Assembly: GCA_002394725.1 (NCBI GenBank)
Contig: DGUQ01000179.1
Coordinates: 1 to 12,615, forward strand
Length of the DNA: 12,615 nucleotides
Direction: 5' to 3'
From: Ruminococcaceae bacterium UBA4306
GTDB lineage: Bacteria; Bacillota; Clostridia; Oscillospirales; Acutalibacteraceae
Below the pieces are notes generated by a model that was not told the DNA's origin, did not search any database, and was given only the letters and a program-made list of their open reading frames with translations. The translations under genes and the position numbers were made by a program. Position 1 is the stretch's first letter. Each line of letters starts with the position of its first letter. Positions 1-8,600 of this stretch are shown here, piece after piece.

Positions 1-1062
1 TGCACACGCACTCTGCTCGATACGCTCAAAGCGCCCCTGTCCGCGGCGACCACACAGCTGCAGCTGGAGCTGATGGACGCCAAGACCGATATCATCGGCT
101 TGCAGGATATCACGCGTATCTGGGCGTCCTTCCACTTCCTCCCCTATGACCTGCACGCAGAGCCGAAGCATCGAGCCTCCAAGCGCTACAAAAACAAATA
201 CAGGCTGATCTGCAAGCCGAACGGCGAGCTGCTTGAGCCCACCGTCACCCTCGCCAAAGGCAAGGGTATGCAGGCGGTCGGTATCGCGATGCACATCCTC
301 GCCGACACATGGGCGCATCAGAATTTTGCAGGCACTCCCTCGCTGGTCATCAACAATACCAACAGTTATTTTTATGAGCTGTTCCAAGATGAGGACGGTT
401 ATCGCGAGAAGAAGCTCAACTTCCGCCACAGCGCCTCCTCCCCCGACGACTTGGAGAACAGCGTCTACACCAACAGCCTCTATACGCCGTCGGAGAATTC
501 GATCATGAATCTCGGGCACGGTCGTGCCGGACATCTGCCCGACTACTGCTTCATCAAATATAAATACCTGCCTGCGTGGGGCGACTATGAGGAGATTATC
601 AAGGACAATCCTTCCGATTATCTGCACGCGTTCTGCCAGATGATCTACGCGATGAAATACCTGCGCGGAGAGATCGGGCAGTTTGAAACAGACCAGTACG
701 ATTGGGACGCGATCGAGCCGTACAAGGAGGATATTGACCGTATCCTGCATACGCGTCAGGCAGACGCATCCGAGGATTGGAAAGCGCTCGGAGAGAAGAT
801 CTCGGGACGTGAGATACCGCTCTTTGACCTGAGCCGCTATCAGAAGGAATACCGCGCCGCATCCAAAGCGGATAAGGGTACGACCTTCCTCGGCAAATTC
901 TTTATCGCCGCGATGTCACAGAAAAGCATGGTGACCAACCGTATCTTCCAGACCGGTAACAAGCTCGCCGGCTATTCTGTCGAGTACAGCAAAAAAGGAT
1001 TCAGAGGGATCAAGGATTTCCGCATGCTGATCAATCAAAACAAAGGAGGGACGGGATCATGA
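1..1062 (+). CDS. DUF6765-like protein, 5' end outside window
   Basis: The reading frame is open from base 1, so the gene starts upstream; the internal ATG at 73 has no convincing ribosome binding site and is probably not the start. 353 residues are visible. The clearest landmark is GIAMHILADTWAHQNFAG, encoded around 280-333, with His/Asp/His spacing. I associate it with DUF6765, a family of soluble, mostly helical proteins of unknown function, and it recalls the helical metal-binding His/Asp motifs of the phospholipase C / P1 nuclease type. That enzymatic link is inference only. No signal peptide can be judged because the N-terminus is missing. The C-terminus is basic (SKKGFRGIKDFRMLINQNK). 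The stop overlaps the start of the next gene by four bases (ATGA), so the two are probably co-transcribed and translationally coupled. Confidence 0.7.
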   Translation, partial: CTRTLLDTLKAPLSAATTQLQLELMDAKTDIIGLQDITRIWASFHFLPYDLHAEPKHRASKRYKNKYRLICKPNGELLEPTVTLAKGKGMQAVGIAMHILADTWAHQNFAGTPSLVINNTNSYFYELFQDEDGYREKKLNFRHSASSPDDLENSVYTNSLYTPSENSIMNLGHGRAGHLPDYCFIKYKYLPAWGDYEEIIKDNPSDYLHAFCQMIYAMKYLRGEIGQFETDQYDWDAIEPYKEDIDRILHTRQADASEDWKALGEKISGREIPLFDLSRYQKEYRAASKADKGTTFLGKFFIAAMSQKSMVTNRIFQTGNKLAGYSVEYSKKGFRGIKDFRMLINQNKGGTGS

Positions 1063-1601
1063 GTCGTTTTCAACGGATTCGCTCTTTCATCATCGGCAGT
1101 ATTTTTCTGATCTTCTCCCTGCTTTTACTGTTCTTACCCAAGGATTCCTACGGCACCATCACGCTCATCATCGCGTTTATCCTGTTATTCTACGGGGCGC
1201 GCCAGCTGATCTATTACTTGTGGATGGCACGACACATGGTGGGCGGCAAGATTATCTTATATGAGGCGATCATCATCCTCGATCTGGGACTGTTCACCTA
1301 CTCGCTGTATGACGACAAATCGCTGACGATCCTGGTATTCCTCTTGATCATCTACGCGTTCACGGGCTTTGTGGATATTCTCAGAGCATTCGAAGAAAAA
1401 AAGAACGGCTCGCGCCGATGGGTACGCAAGTTGATCACAGGATCCGCTATGGTGATCTTCGCCGCAGCGCTGGTGGTTCTCGCTCTGGTGATGAAGAATA
1501 CGCTCATTCTGAAATACGGCTTCTGCCTGAGCGGTATTTACGTAGCATGCAGAAGGATCGCGTCAGCGTTTAAAAAGACGGCGATCGTTTATATCCAATA
1601 A
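1059..1601 (+). CDS. HdeD/DUF308-like six-helix membrane protein
   Basis: This 180-residue integral membrane protein has hydrophobic segments at about 9-27, 33-53, 63-82, 88-106, 123-144 and 148-166, separated by short charged loops. Six short helices in this spacing in a protein of about 180 residues fit the HdeD/DUF308 family, which was named for an acid-resistance protein in E. coli but has no settled biochemical role in Firmicutes. The basic loop between helices 4 and 5 (EEKKNGSRRWVRK) is likely cytoplasmic. The ATG lies inside the stop of the DUF6765-like gene and follows a strong site, AAAGGAGGG at 1042-1050, which fixes the start. The gene ends just before a strong hairpin. Assignment rests on topology and length rather than on a catalytic motif. 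Confidence 0.7.
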   Translation: MSRFQRIRSFIIGSIFLIFSLLLLFLPKDSYGTITLIIAFILLFYGARQLIYYLWMARHMVGGKIILYEAIIILDLGLFTYSLYDDKSLTILVFLLIIYAFTGFVDILRAFEEKKNGSRRWVRKLITGSAMVIFAAALVVLALVMKNTLILKYGFCLSGIYVACRRIASAFKKTAIVYIQ

Positions 1602-1610
1602 TGTTGATAC

Positions 1611-1650
1611 AAAAAACGCAGGGCGTTCATCCGAGCGCCCTGCGTAATTC
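1611..1650. terminator. Bidirectional intrinsic terminator
   Basis: A perfect 10-base-pair stem (ACGCAGGGCG at 1616-1625 with CGCCCTGCGT at 1636-1645) encloses a 10-base loop. On the minus strand it is followed by six T (A run at 1611-1616), so it is a strong terminator for the SpoIIE-type operon whose last stop is at 1698. On the plus strand the following AATTCTTTATTA is moderately T-rich, so it probably also ends the DUF6765/HdeD-like pair, which converges here. Confidence 0.9.
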
Positions 1651-1697
1651 TTTATTATGAGAAGATGTCAACAGAGGAGAAAGCCGTCCCCACTGTT

Positions 1698-3728
1698 TTA
1701 TCTGAGCTTCTTGATCATAGTGAAAATGTTAGAACCGTCCTTGTATTCATAGAAGGTCTCATCCATCACCTTTTTTACGAGAAAAATACCGAGTCCGCCG
1801 ATCTGTCGCTCCGACGCGCTGAGCGTCGTGTCGGGATCGGGCTTTGCGAGAGGATCATAGGGAGTTCCCTGATCGATAAAGGTCAGGGAAAGAGAATCAT
1901 GATTCTTTGAAAGAATAATCTCAGCCGTGCCCTTCTTGTCGCCGTACGCGTAAGTCGCGATATTGACGAAGATCTCTTCGATCGCCAGATCCAGCTGCAT
2001 CATGTCCTTCATAGCGATATCCGTATCGCTGAGATGCTGATGGATAAACTCGTTCACTCGTTCAAGCTCGTCTTTTTGCGCGTCTACAATCAACCGAAAA
2101 GCCATTTCCTCTCCTTTCATTTCCAGACAAACCGCCGTCATATCATCGAACTGCGGCGCTTCTCCGACAAACTCGTTGACGCTTTGGATCACGCCCTCGA
2201 TGATCCCCCGGGGATTTTTCTCTTTATGCTGATTCAGCGCCTTGAGCATTCCGTCGATCGTCATCATCCGATCGTCCTTATCCGTCGCCTCGGGAATGCC
2301 GTCGGTATACAGGAACAGCTTATCACCGGGTGACAGTGAAAATTCGACATTACGGTATTTGATCATATCCATTGCGCCGATCACAAAGCCGTGACGGGAT
2401 TTGAATAATTCAAAATCACCGTTTTTGCGCATGACCGCAGGATCCTCGTGCCCCGCGTTAGCGCTGATCAGCTTGCCGGTCGACAGCTCCAAAAAGCCCA
2501 GCCATACCGTGACGAACATATCCTGAGGATTATGCTTGCATATCCGTTCATTAACGGCACGGAGCACCTCGGCAGGCGAGTTGTCAAACTGCGATACCTC
2601 GTTGACGAGGATCTTGGTGACCATCATGAACAGCGCCGCAGGGATACCCTTGCCGGATACGTCGGCGATGACAATCGCCAGATGATCGTCGTCGATGAGG
2701 AAGAAATCATAGAAGTCGCCGCCAACCTCCTTGGCAGGCGTCATAGAGGCATAAATGTCAAAATCGGTACGATCGGGGAATGCCGGGAATGTGTTCGGCA
2801 GGGAATTCTCCTGGATCGCCGTCGCCAACGCCAACTCCGTTCCGATACGCTCCTTCTCGGCGGTCGCGACCGTCAGATTGTCGATGTATTGGAGCATCTC
2901 CTCCTCCATCTTATCGATCGAGGTCGCCAGCACCGAGATATCCTCGATATAACTGATATCCGCTCCCAACTTTTCACCCGGCTTGTTCTCCGCCGCGAAG
3001 CGCTTTGCCTCGCGAATGATCTTGTGAATCGGGCGGATGATCTGCCTGCGCAGGTAAACAGCGGTGATGATAATCGAAAGAAGCATCAGCGCCGCCGTAG
3101 AACAGGCGATGATGATCAAATAGGGTCTGCGCGCCTCGACCATGCGATCCATCATACGCTGGACGCATAAGATAGAAACGGTTTCATCATTAGAATTCTT
3201 CAGCGGCACCAGCGTCGTGATATGCGGCGGCGCGCCCCTGAGGTTATCCGTACGATAGATGGTACCGTAGTTGAGGCTGCCGTCATACAGCTGACGGTAG
3301 ATTTCCCTGTACTCGTCGTTCGTCGTATCATGCAGCGAGCCCAGCTCCCACTCGGTATAGGGCGCATCCTTGCCGACGCAGTTGAATACAGATGTAAAAT
3401 GATTGTAATCGGACGTATCAACCTTGATCACATAGACCAGAGAAACATCCATCTTTAAACAGTAAGCATCCAGCTTCAGCTTTGTCTGCTGATAGTTATC
3501 GTTATCAACACCTTCCCTGAGGTACAGGTCGATCTCGTCGCCGTTAACAATGGACGCCGCGGTGTCAGCCATATGATAAGTGGTGTTATCGTACTCCAGC
3601 TCAAATGATGTGGTAAAGCTGCCGTAGCCGATCACCGATACCAGAATACTGAAAACCAACAGCAAAAACACGGTGAAGGTGATGATATTCGCTTCCATGT
3701 TTGAAAACAGTTTTTTGAAGATCTTCAT
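1698..3728 (-). CDS. Membrane receptor: HAMP, PP2C/SpoIIE phosphatase and RsbW-like ATPase
   Basis: 676 residues. A short cytoplasmic N-terminus leads to a membrane helix (about 13-36), an extracytoplasmic sensor of about 165 residues (37-200, probably Cache-like), a second helix (203-226) and a HAMP linker (about 227-285, with RPIHKIIREAKRF). A PP2C/SpoIIE serine phosphatase follows (about 320-537): metal-binding motifs GGDFYD (336-341) and DVSGKG (356-361), then YTDG (474-477) and FDDMTA (527-532). The C-terminus (about 540-676) is a GHKL ATPase of the RsbW/SpoIIAB type, with an N box (E585, N589), DQGTPYDP (619-626) and GGLGIFLVKK (644-653). By family knowledge the phosphatase dephosphorylates a STAS protein while the ATPase can phosphorylate it; here both sit in one receptor. 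The likely substrate is the STAS domain encoded just upstream. AAAGGA at 3737-3742 overlaps the upstream stop, so translation is coupled. No sigma factor gene is seen nearby. Confidence 0.92.
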   Translation of the reverse strand: MKIFKKLFSNMEANIITFTVFLLLVFSILVSVIGYGSFTTSFELEYDNTTYHMADTAASIVNGDEIDLYLREGVDNDNYQQTKLKLDAYCLKMDVSLVYVIKVDTSDYNHFTSVFNCVGKDAPYTEWELGSLHDTTNDEYREIYRQLYDGSLNYGTIYRTDNLRGAPPHITTLVPLKNSNDETVSILCVQRMMDRMVEARRPYLIIIACSTAALMLLSIIITAVYLRRQIIRPIHKIIREAKRFAAENKPGEKLGADISYIEDISVLATSIDKMEEEMLQYIDNLTVATAEKERIGTELALATAIQENSLPNTFPAFPDRTDFDIYASMTPAKEVGGDFYDFFLIDDDHLAIVIADVSGKGIPAALFMMVTKILVNEVSQFDNSPAEVLRAVNERICKHNPQDMFVTVWLGFLELSTGKLISANAGHEDPAVMRKNGDFELFKSRHGFVIGAMDMIKYRNVEFSLSPGDKLFLYTDGIPEATDKDDRMMTIDGMLKALNQHKEKNPRGIIEGVIQSVNEFVGEAPQFDDMTAVCLEMKGEEMAFRLIVDAQKDELERVNEFIHQHLSDTDIAMKDMMQLDLAIEEIFVNIATYAYGDKKGTAEIILSKNHDSLSLTFIDQGTPYDPLAKPDPDTTLSASERQIGGLGIFLVKKVMDETFYEYKDGSNIFTMIKKLR

Positions 3729-3740
3729 AATCGTTTTCCT

Positions 3741-4910
3741 TTAGAATGTCAGCGTATCCAGATGATCGATCGAGCGCACGATGCGGTCACGACACTCTTC
3801 GATCAGTCTTTTGCCATCGGGGGTATCCTGTTCACCGAGTCGGAGGATCCTGCGCAGTACACGCAGCAGACCGATCACAGAAGCCTTTTCCTTGACCTCA
3901 TTGATCCTGTCTTCATCATCGGTATCCAGATACAGCTCCAGAATACGGTGCAGCAGCGGCTTGACGACGCTTTCATCCACTGACAAAAAGTTCATGAATA
4001 CATTCGGATCACAGATGCCGAAGCCCTCGTACGCGTTGTAAATGCACGCCAGCTCATAGATCGGATGACCCGAGCTGAGCGTATCCATGTCGATCAGGAG
4101 CGCTTCATCCTCATACTGCATGATGTTCTTGATGTGCAGATCGCCGTGCAGCATAGTACCCGTCTCAGGGATCGCCTCGATCAGCGCGGTGAGCTTGGCA
4201 AAATGTTGCTCATCAAAGGTGCTTTTTGCCTCGCTGAGCCACTGGCGGCCGACGTCACTGTGTCGCGGAATCCCCTCGGGCGCCTCGGTTTCGTGCAGTG
4301 TTTTGGCGAGCGCGACCGTCTGCCTTGCGACGAACTCCAGCTGTGACGGATCCTCCTGCAGCAGCTCGGCAAAGGTTTTCGCGTTGATCAGCTCGAAGAT
4401 CGAGCCATAGTGATCCCCTACCTTCACAATACCGAACGGGATCGCGGTAGGAATGCCTAAGATGAACGCGGTACGGGACATTTCATGCTCCGCCTTGATA
4501 TGGTCGAGGTTATCCGCTTCACTATACACCTTGACGATGGTATCGTTATCGATACGGTAGATCACGCCGTTGGCGCCCTTGCCGATGATCTTCTTACCGG
4601 TGACGTCGATATGCTTGAGCGCCTTATCGACCTGCATCATCTCCGTGAAGCCGGTCATTTCCAGGATCTCATAGATCTCAGAGCTGACGTCGATCAGCTT
4701 GAGATTTCGGTTACTCTTGAGCAGCTTCAGGATGATACGCAGACCGGCGCTGCTGATATAGCTCATATTCTCGGCGTCAAGGATCAGCTGCTCATAATCC
4801 GATTTCTTGATGATATTATTGATATCGATCTCGACTGTCGGCGCGAGACGCGAGTCGATGCGTCCCTCGAGCCGGATCGTCAATGTTCCGTTATGCAGTT
4901 GTGACTTCAT
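3741..4910 (-). CDS. STAS domain fused to APH-like kinase domain
   Basis: 389 residues from the ATG at 4910, chosen because GGAGGT lies at 4915-4920 just before it; a TTG start at 4922 would overlap that site. Residues 1 to about 100 form a STAS domain (anti-sigma-factor antagonist) with ISSAGLR; S54 aligns with the serine phosphorylated in SpoIIAA/RsbV. From about 105 onward there is a protein-kinase-like fold of the aminoglycoside/choline kinase group: Gly-rich loop GKGANG (110-115), candidate ATP lysine K127, catalytic loop HGDLHIKN (255-262) and metal-binding LIDMD (D274, D276). I recall similar phosphotransferase-like proteins in Ruminococcus and Fibrobacter (TIGR02172-like), but that name is from memory. 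All main catalytic residues are present, so activity is plausible; the substrate (small molecule or protein) is unknown. The gene overlaps the hydrolase gene upstream by 20 bases and lies 12 bases before the receptor gene. Confidence 0.88.
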   Translation of the reverse strand: MKSQLHNGTLTIRLEGRIDSRLAPTVEIDINNIIKKSDYEQLILDAENMSYISSAGLRIILKLLKSNRNLKLIDVSSEIYEILEMTGFTEMMQVDKALKHIDVTGKKIIGKGANGVIYRIDNDTIVKVYSEADNLDHIKAEHEMSRTAFILGIPTAIPFGIVKVGDHYGSIFELINAKTFAELLQEDPSQLEFVARQTVALAKTLHETEAPEGIPRHSDVGRQWLSEAKSTFDEQHFAKLTALIEAIPETGTMLHGDLHIKNIMQYEDEALLIDMDTLSSGHPIYELACIYNAYEGFGICDPNVFMNFLSVDESVVKPLLHRILELYLDTDDEDRINEVKEKASVIGLLRVLRRILRLGEQDTPDGKRLIEECRDRIVRSIDHLDTLTF

Positions 4911-5472
4911 ACTGACCTCCAAAAATGAGATTGATCAAAACAACATATTCACGGTAGGCAGGGGTTTCTGAGAGCTCCTTGAGCGCGTCCGCAACCGATC
5001 GGTAATACCATTCCTGTACGCTCTTGTCCTTTTGATGAAAGAGGTTCCACATCTCATCTCCTCTCTCCTCGTGAATTCGGAGCAAAGACCGCGCGTTTGA
5101 CAGCTTATCGGAGATCCACATGATCTTAACGGAATCGTCGGCATTCGCGCGCAAGCGTTGGAGCGACTCCTCTTTCCTCATTTTCCAGCTTTCTTCACGT
5201 GTCAGCTCGGGATATTCGTTTTCGGTCTCACCTTTCACGAGCAGCGCGACACGTTCGCCGAACTCCCGACGGATATCATCCAACGTCACATCGGTATCCT
5301 CTACCGTGTCATGGAGCATCACCGCGGCGAGCACCTCGCGGTCATCCGTCAGCGTCGACGCGATCGTCACCGCCTCCATCGGATGCAGGATGAACGGTGT
5401 ACCGCTCTTTTTTCGAACCTGACCCTCATGTGCGCGCAGTGCAAAAGCGATTGATTTTTCTAACAGATCCAT
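4891..5472 (-). CDS. Small HD-type (p)ppGpp hydrolase
   Basis: 193 residues, about the size of stand-alone alarmone hydrolases (MESH1-like). The hydrolase half of RelA/SpoT proteins is recognisable: AHEGQVRKKSGTPFILHP (14-31), then LHDTVEDT (53-60) and ISDKLSNARSLL (120-131). H30, H54, D55, E58, D59, D122 and N126 match the spacing of the manganese-binding and catalytic residues known in Rel hydrolase domains (H, HD, ED, DxxxN). No synthetase domain follows, so the protein probably only removes the 3'-pyrophosphate from (p)ppGpp. A related nucleotide substrate cannot be excluded. The start has only a modest ribosome binding site (GGTGAT about 4 bases away). It is the first gene of the three-gene operon, behind a good promoter, and its end overlaps the STAS-kinase gene by 20 bases. 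Confidence 0.85.
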   Translation of the reverse strand: MDLLEKSIAFALRAHEGQVRKKSGTPFILHPMEAVTIASTLTDDREVLAAVMLHDTVEDTDVTLDDIRREFGERVALLVKGETENEYPELTREESWKMRKEESLQRLRANADDSVKIMWISDKLSNARSLLRIHEERGDEMWNLFHQKDKSVQEWYYRSVADALKELSETPAYREYVVLINLIFGGQYEVTTA

Positions 5473-5514
5473 TTTATCACCGATTCAATAGTAATGATTC
5501 TTCTGTTTATGGTT

Positions 5515-5543
5515 ATACTACCATGAATACAAAAGTTTTTCAA
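5515..5543 (-). promoter_or_regulatory. Sigma-A-like promoter of the hydrolase/STAS/phosphatase operon
   Basis: On the minus strand TTGAAA (5538-5543) is separated by exactly 17 bases from TAGTAT (5515-5520). Transcription would start near 5508 and leave a leader of about 36 bases before the ATG at 5472. It is the only good promoter seen ahead of the three-gene operon. Confidence 0.7.
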
Positions 5544-5558
5544 GTAAGAGAGTCATAA

Positions 5559-5590
5559 AATTAGGGAGCAGACCGAAATCTGCTCCCTTT
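5559..5590 (-). terminator. Intrinsic terminator of the pullulanase gene
   Basis: A perfect 10-base-pair stem (AGGGAGCAGA at 5563-5572 with TCTGCTCCCT at 5579-5588) has a six-base loop. On the minus strand it is followed by AATTTTATGA, a short T-rich tail. It lies about 47 bases after the pullulanase stop and just upstream of the next operon's promoter, which it insulates. Confidence 0.82.
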
Positions 5591-5634
5591 CTCAAACTAA
5601 TTCAATTTGTCGGTTATGATTAAATGATAAGCAA

Positions 5635-8600
5635 TCAATTATCCCAAGCGGTTACAAGATAGTGACCCTTTTCGTTCTGGGAACCATCCATCCAATAGCC
5701 GGCATGGCTGAAGTCGGTGATATCCTCTGTCTGAGCGCCGTTGCCGTTGCTCAGGATAATACCGGTAGCGCCTTCGGGAACATAGCACTTGAACTGGGTC
5801 TCGCCCATGTCATTGGTAATGGTTTCAGCCATAGCGGAGCCGGGCCATGCGCCGTTCATCTCATTGCCGGCATCATCCCAAGCGTAAACATAGGCTGTAC
5901 CCCAACCAAGGTTGTCGGTCAGCAGGAAGTAACCCTGATCCTGATGATCATCACTACCGCCGCCACCGCCGCCGGTGCCACCTTCGATTGCATAGAAATC
6001 TACCATGTAATGACCCTCGCCGTCGAGATCGGTCATATAAACGCCGGTGGAGCCGGTGAACGGAATGTCAACCGTCTGCTGGCTGCCGTCGTTGATGATA
6101 TAGTTGGTCATGCCCTCGGGCATCTCGAAGGTGTAGCGCTGCTCACCGTATTCGTTGGTATCGAGATAGGTCATCGGAACGCCCGGCCACTCGACAGGCT
6201 GATCGCTGTCAGACCAATAATAGATATTGACAGTGCTGAAGCTCTTGTTGTTGGAGAAGATGATGGTTCTGCCGGTATCGTCGTCACCATGATCGTCCTC
6301 GATCGGAACAGCGCTCAGCGCGACATACGCGGCATAGCAGTCATCGTAGCCTGAGTCAATATCGGCGGGATCGGAAGAGGGATCCATCGCGACAGCGCCG
6401 TAATCAGCCAGCGCCTTCTGCGCCTGGATGTAAGCAGGGTTAGCGCTGTACTTCGCAGCCGGATACTTCGCAAGCAGGGTGTTCAGCGCATTGTAGGTAC
6501 TGATGAATTCGTCATAAGTATGCTCACCTACGGGAGCCTCGCCGACGATCTGACCGGTGCGGTTGCCCTTGACCTTCATCTCGGCAAGATAGCGCTGGAT
6601 GTAGGTAAGGTCGGTAGCGGTAGCCTTTGAATCATTGTTAACATCAGCAACCGTCTTCTGTTCATCGGTCAAAGTGGTAATATTCGCCAGCGCTCTCTGC
6701 AGAACGGTCGCGTCCATAATGGTGACGTAACCGTCGCCGTCCAGATCGCCGTATTTCTGCTTGTCGGGCGTCGGATCAGCCTGATCGGTGTAGAGATATA
6801 CAACGTTCAGTACGCCGGGCTGATAGAAGCCGGAAGCAAGCGCCGGAGCGATGTAGTTGCGGTTGAGAGAGGTATCGGGAGCAGTGGTATAAGTCTGGTT
6901 GGAACGAACGTTGGTAAAGGACTTGGTGACGTCGGGAGAGAGCTTCTCACCGGTCTCAAGGTCGATATGAGAGGTAACGATGGAGCAGTTGAAGCTGGTG
7001 ACGTTATCCTTGATCCAAGCCTCACCTGCGACCTCGTAACCGGGTTCGCCCTGATCCGGAACCTGAGCGTTCGCGTTGGTGTTGTGGAACATGACGTAGC
7101 ACGCGGAGGACGGAACGTCAACGACCAGCCACTTGGAATCACTCTGATCGGGATCATCGTTCATCTTAGACTTATCTCTCTTACCCTGATTAGCCCATGC
7201 GCCCAGAGGCTCATTGCCCAGATCGTCATAAGCGTAGCAGTTGACCCAAGACCAGCCCTTGGCGTTGTAATAATGCACCTTAGTAGTGGTGTTGGAGAGC
7301 TTGTCGTAATAGAAGTCGAAGGTCGCGGGAGAAGCGGAGTTGAATTCGCCTACGGTATTGCCGGGTACCTTCGCGGTATCGAGCTGATAACCCTGTACAC
7401 GAGTCGCAGGGACGGAGAACTTGTCGCCGTCCTTCAAGCGATACTTCATCGGCGCCTTTGCCTGACCGTTGGTCGCTTTATCAATGAAGTTAACGGTCAG
7501 ATAAGCGGAACCGATCTCTCTGGTGTAGCCATATTTTACGGTGATGTTCTGACCCGCAACCGCTTTACCGAAGGTAGCGTTGCCGGAAGCAGTGGATTTT
7601 GTTTCGGTCAGTTTGTGGTCGAACAGGATGGAAAGATCCTGAGAAGCACGCCATGTCTGGCCCTCTTTGTACTCAAACTGCTCGGTCTTCACCTTGCTGT
7701 AAGAGCCGGAAGCAGAATCACGGGTGTAATGCTCAACGGTCAGCTTAGCGGTGCCGAGAGCAGGCTGTTTGTAGTTGCCGAAGGAAGCAGAGTCAACGAG
7801 GACGACGCTGCTCCAAGCCGGAACGCTGTAGGAACCGGAAGCAGTGCCCAGAGAAGCGGTGCCTGCCTTGGTGCCGTTAGCAACAACATTCCAAGAACCG
7901 GAAAGGCTGATAGACTTTGCGGAAGCAGAGTTGTTCAGCGCGACGATGACCTTGTTCCACTCGCCGGACTTGTTGTTGGTGATCTGCCAAGCCGTGCAGC
8001 CGGAAACGGTGGAAACGGAGTTCGCGGTGGTGTCGCCGAAGGCGGATACCGCCTTACGGATCGCAACCAAGCCTGCGTAATAATCCGCGACATCCTTATA
8101 CTTGGAAGCACGGGTCCAGTTGATCGCGTTCATGTTGTCAGGTGAACGATAGGAGTTCTGATCGCCGTACTTGGTGCGGCAGAACTCGGTACCTGCTACG
8201 GTGAACGGAATACCCTGAGCGGTCAGAGCGGAGGTCAGACCGAGCTTGACCTGACCGAGCACCTTGGCATCGGTGGTCTCAACGATATTCTTGTTGGTGT
8301 TGTACAGGGTGGGATCGTCCTTCGCGGTCTTGAAGCCGGAGGTCTTGTTCGCGGCCAAGATCTTATCGAAGAGCGTAAAGTTATCATGGTTATCGGTGTA
8401 CTGGATCATCTGCTCGGGCTTCGCGCCGGAGAAATCGGTAGCAGTACCGCCGGCAGCCTTCAGTACCTCGGTAGCAGCGCCGCCGTTGAGGAAGCCGGTA
8501 CCGGTAGCGGTCTCATGGCTGCCCTTGAGCGCGTCGGAGTAGCCTTCGTTGAAGCCGCCGACTCTGGTCAGGGAAGCGATGTTGGACTTGCCGACAGCAT

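Noticed and set aside
2448..3170. Plus-strand open frame of 240 codons opposite the phosphatase receptor gene.
   Set aside because: It is a shadow of a gene whose catalytic motifs are all intact; the translation is rich in Arg, His and Gln with no domain.
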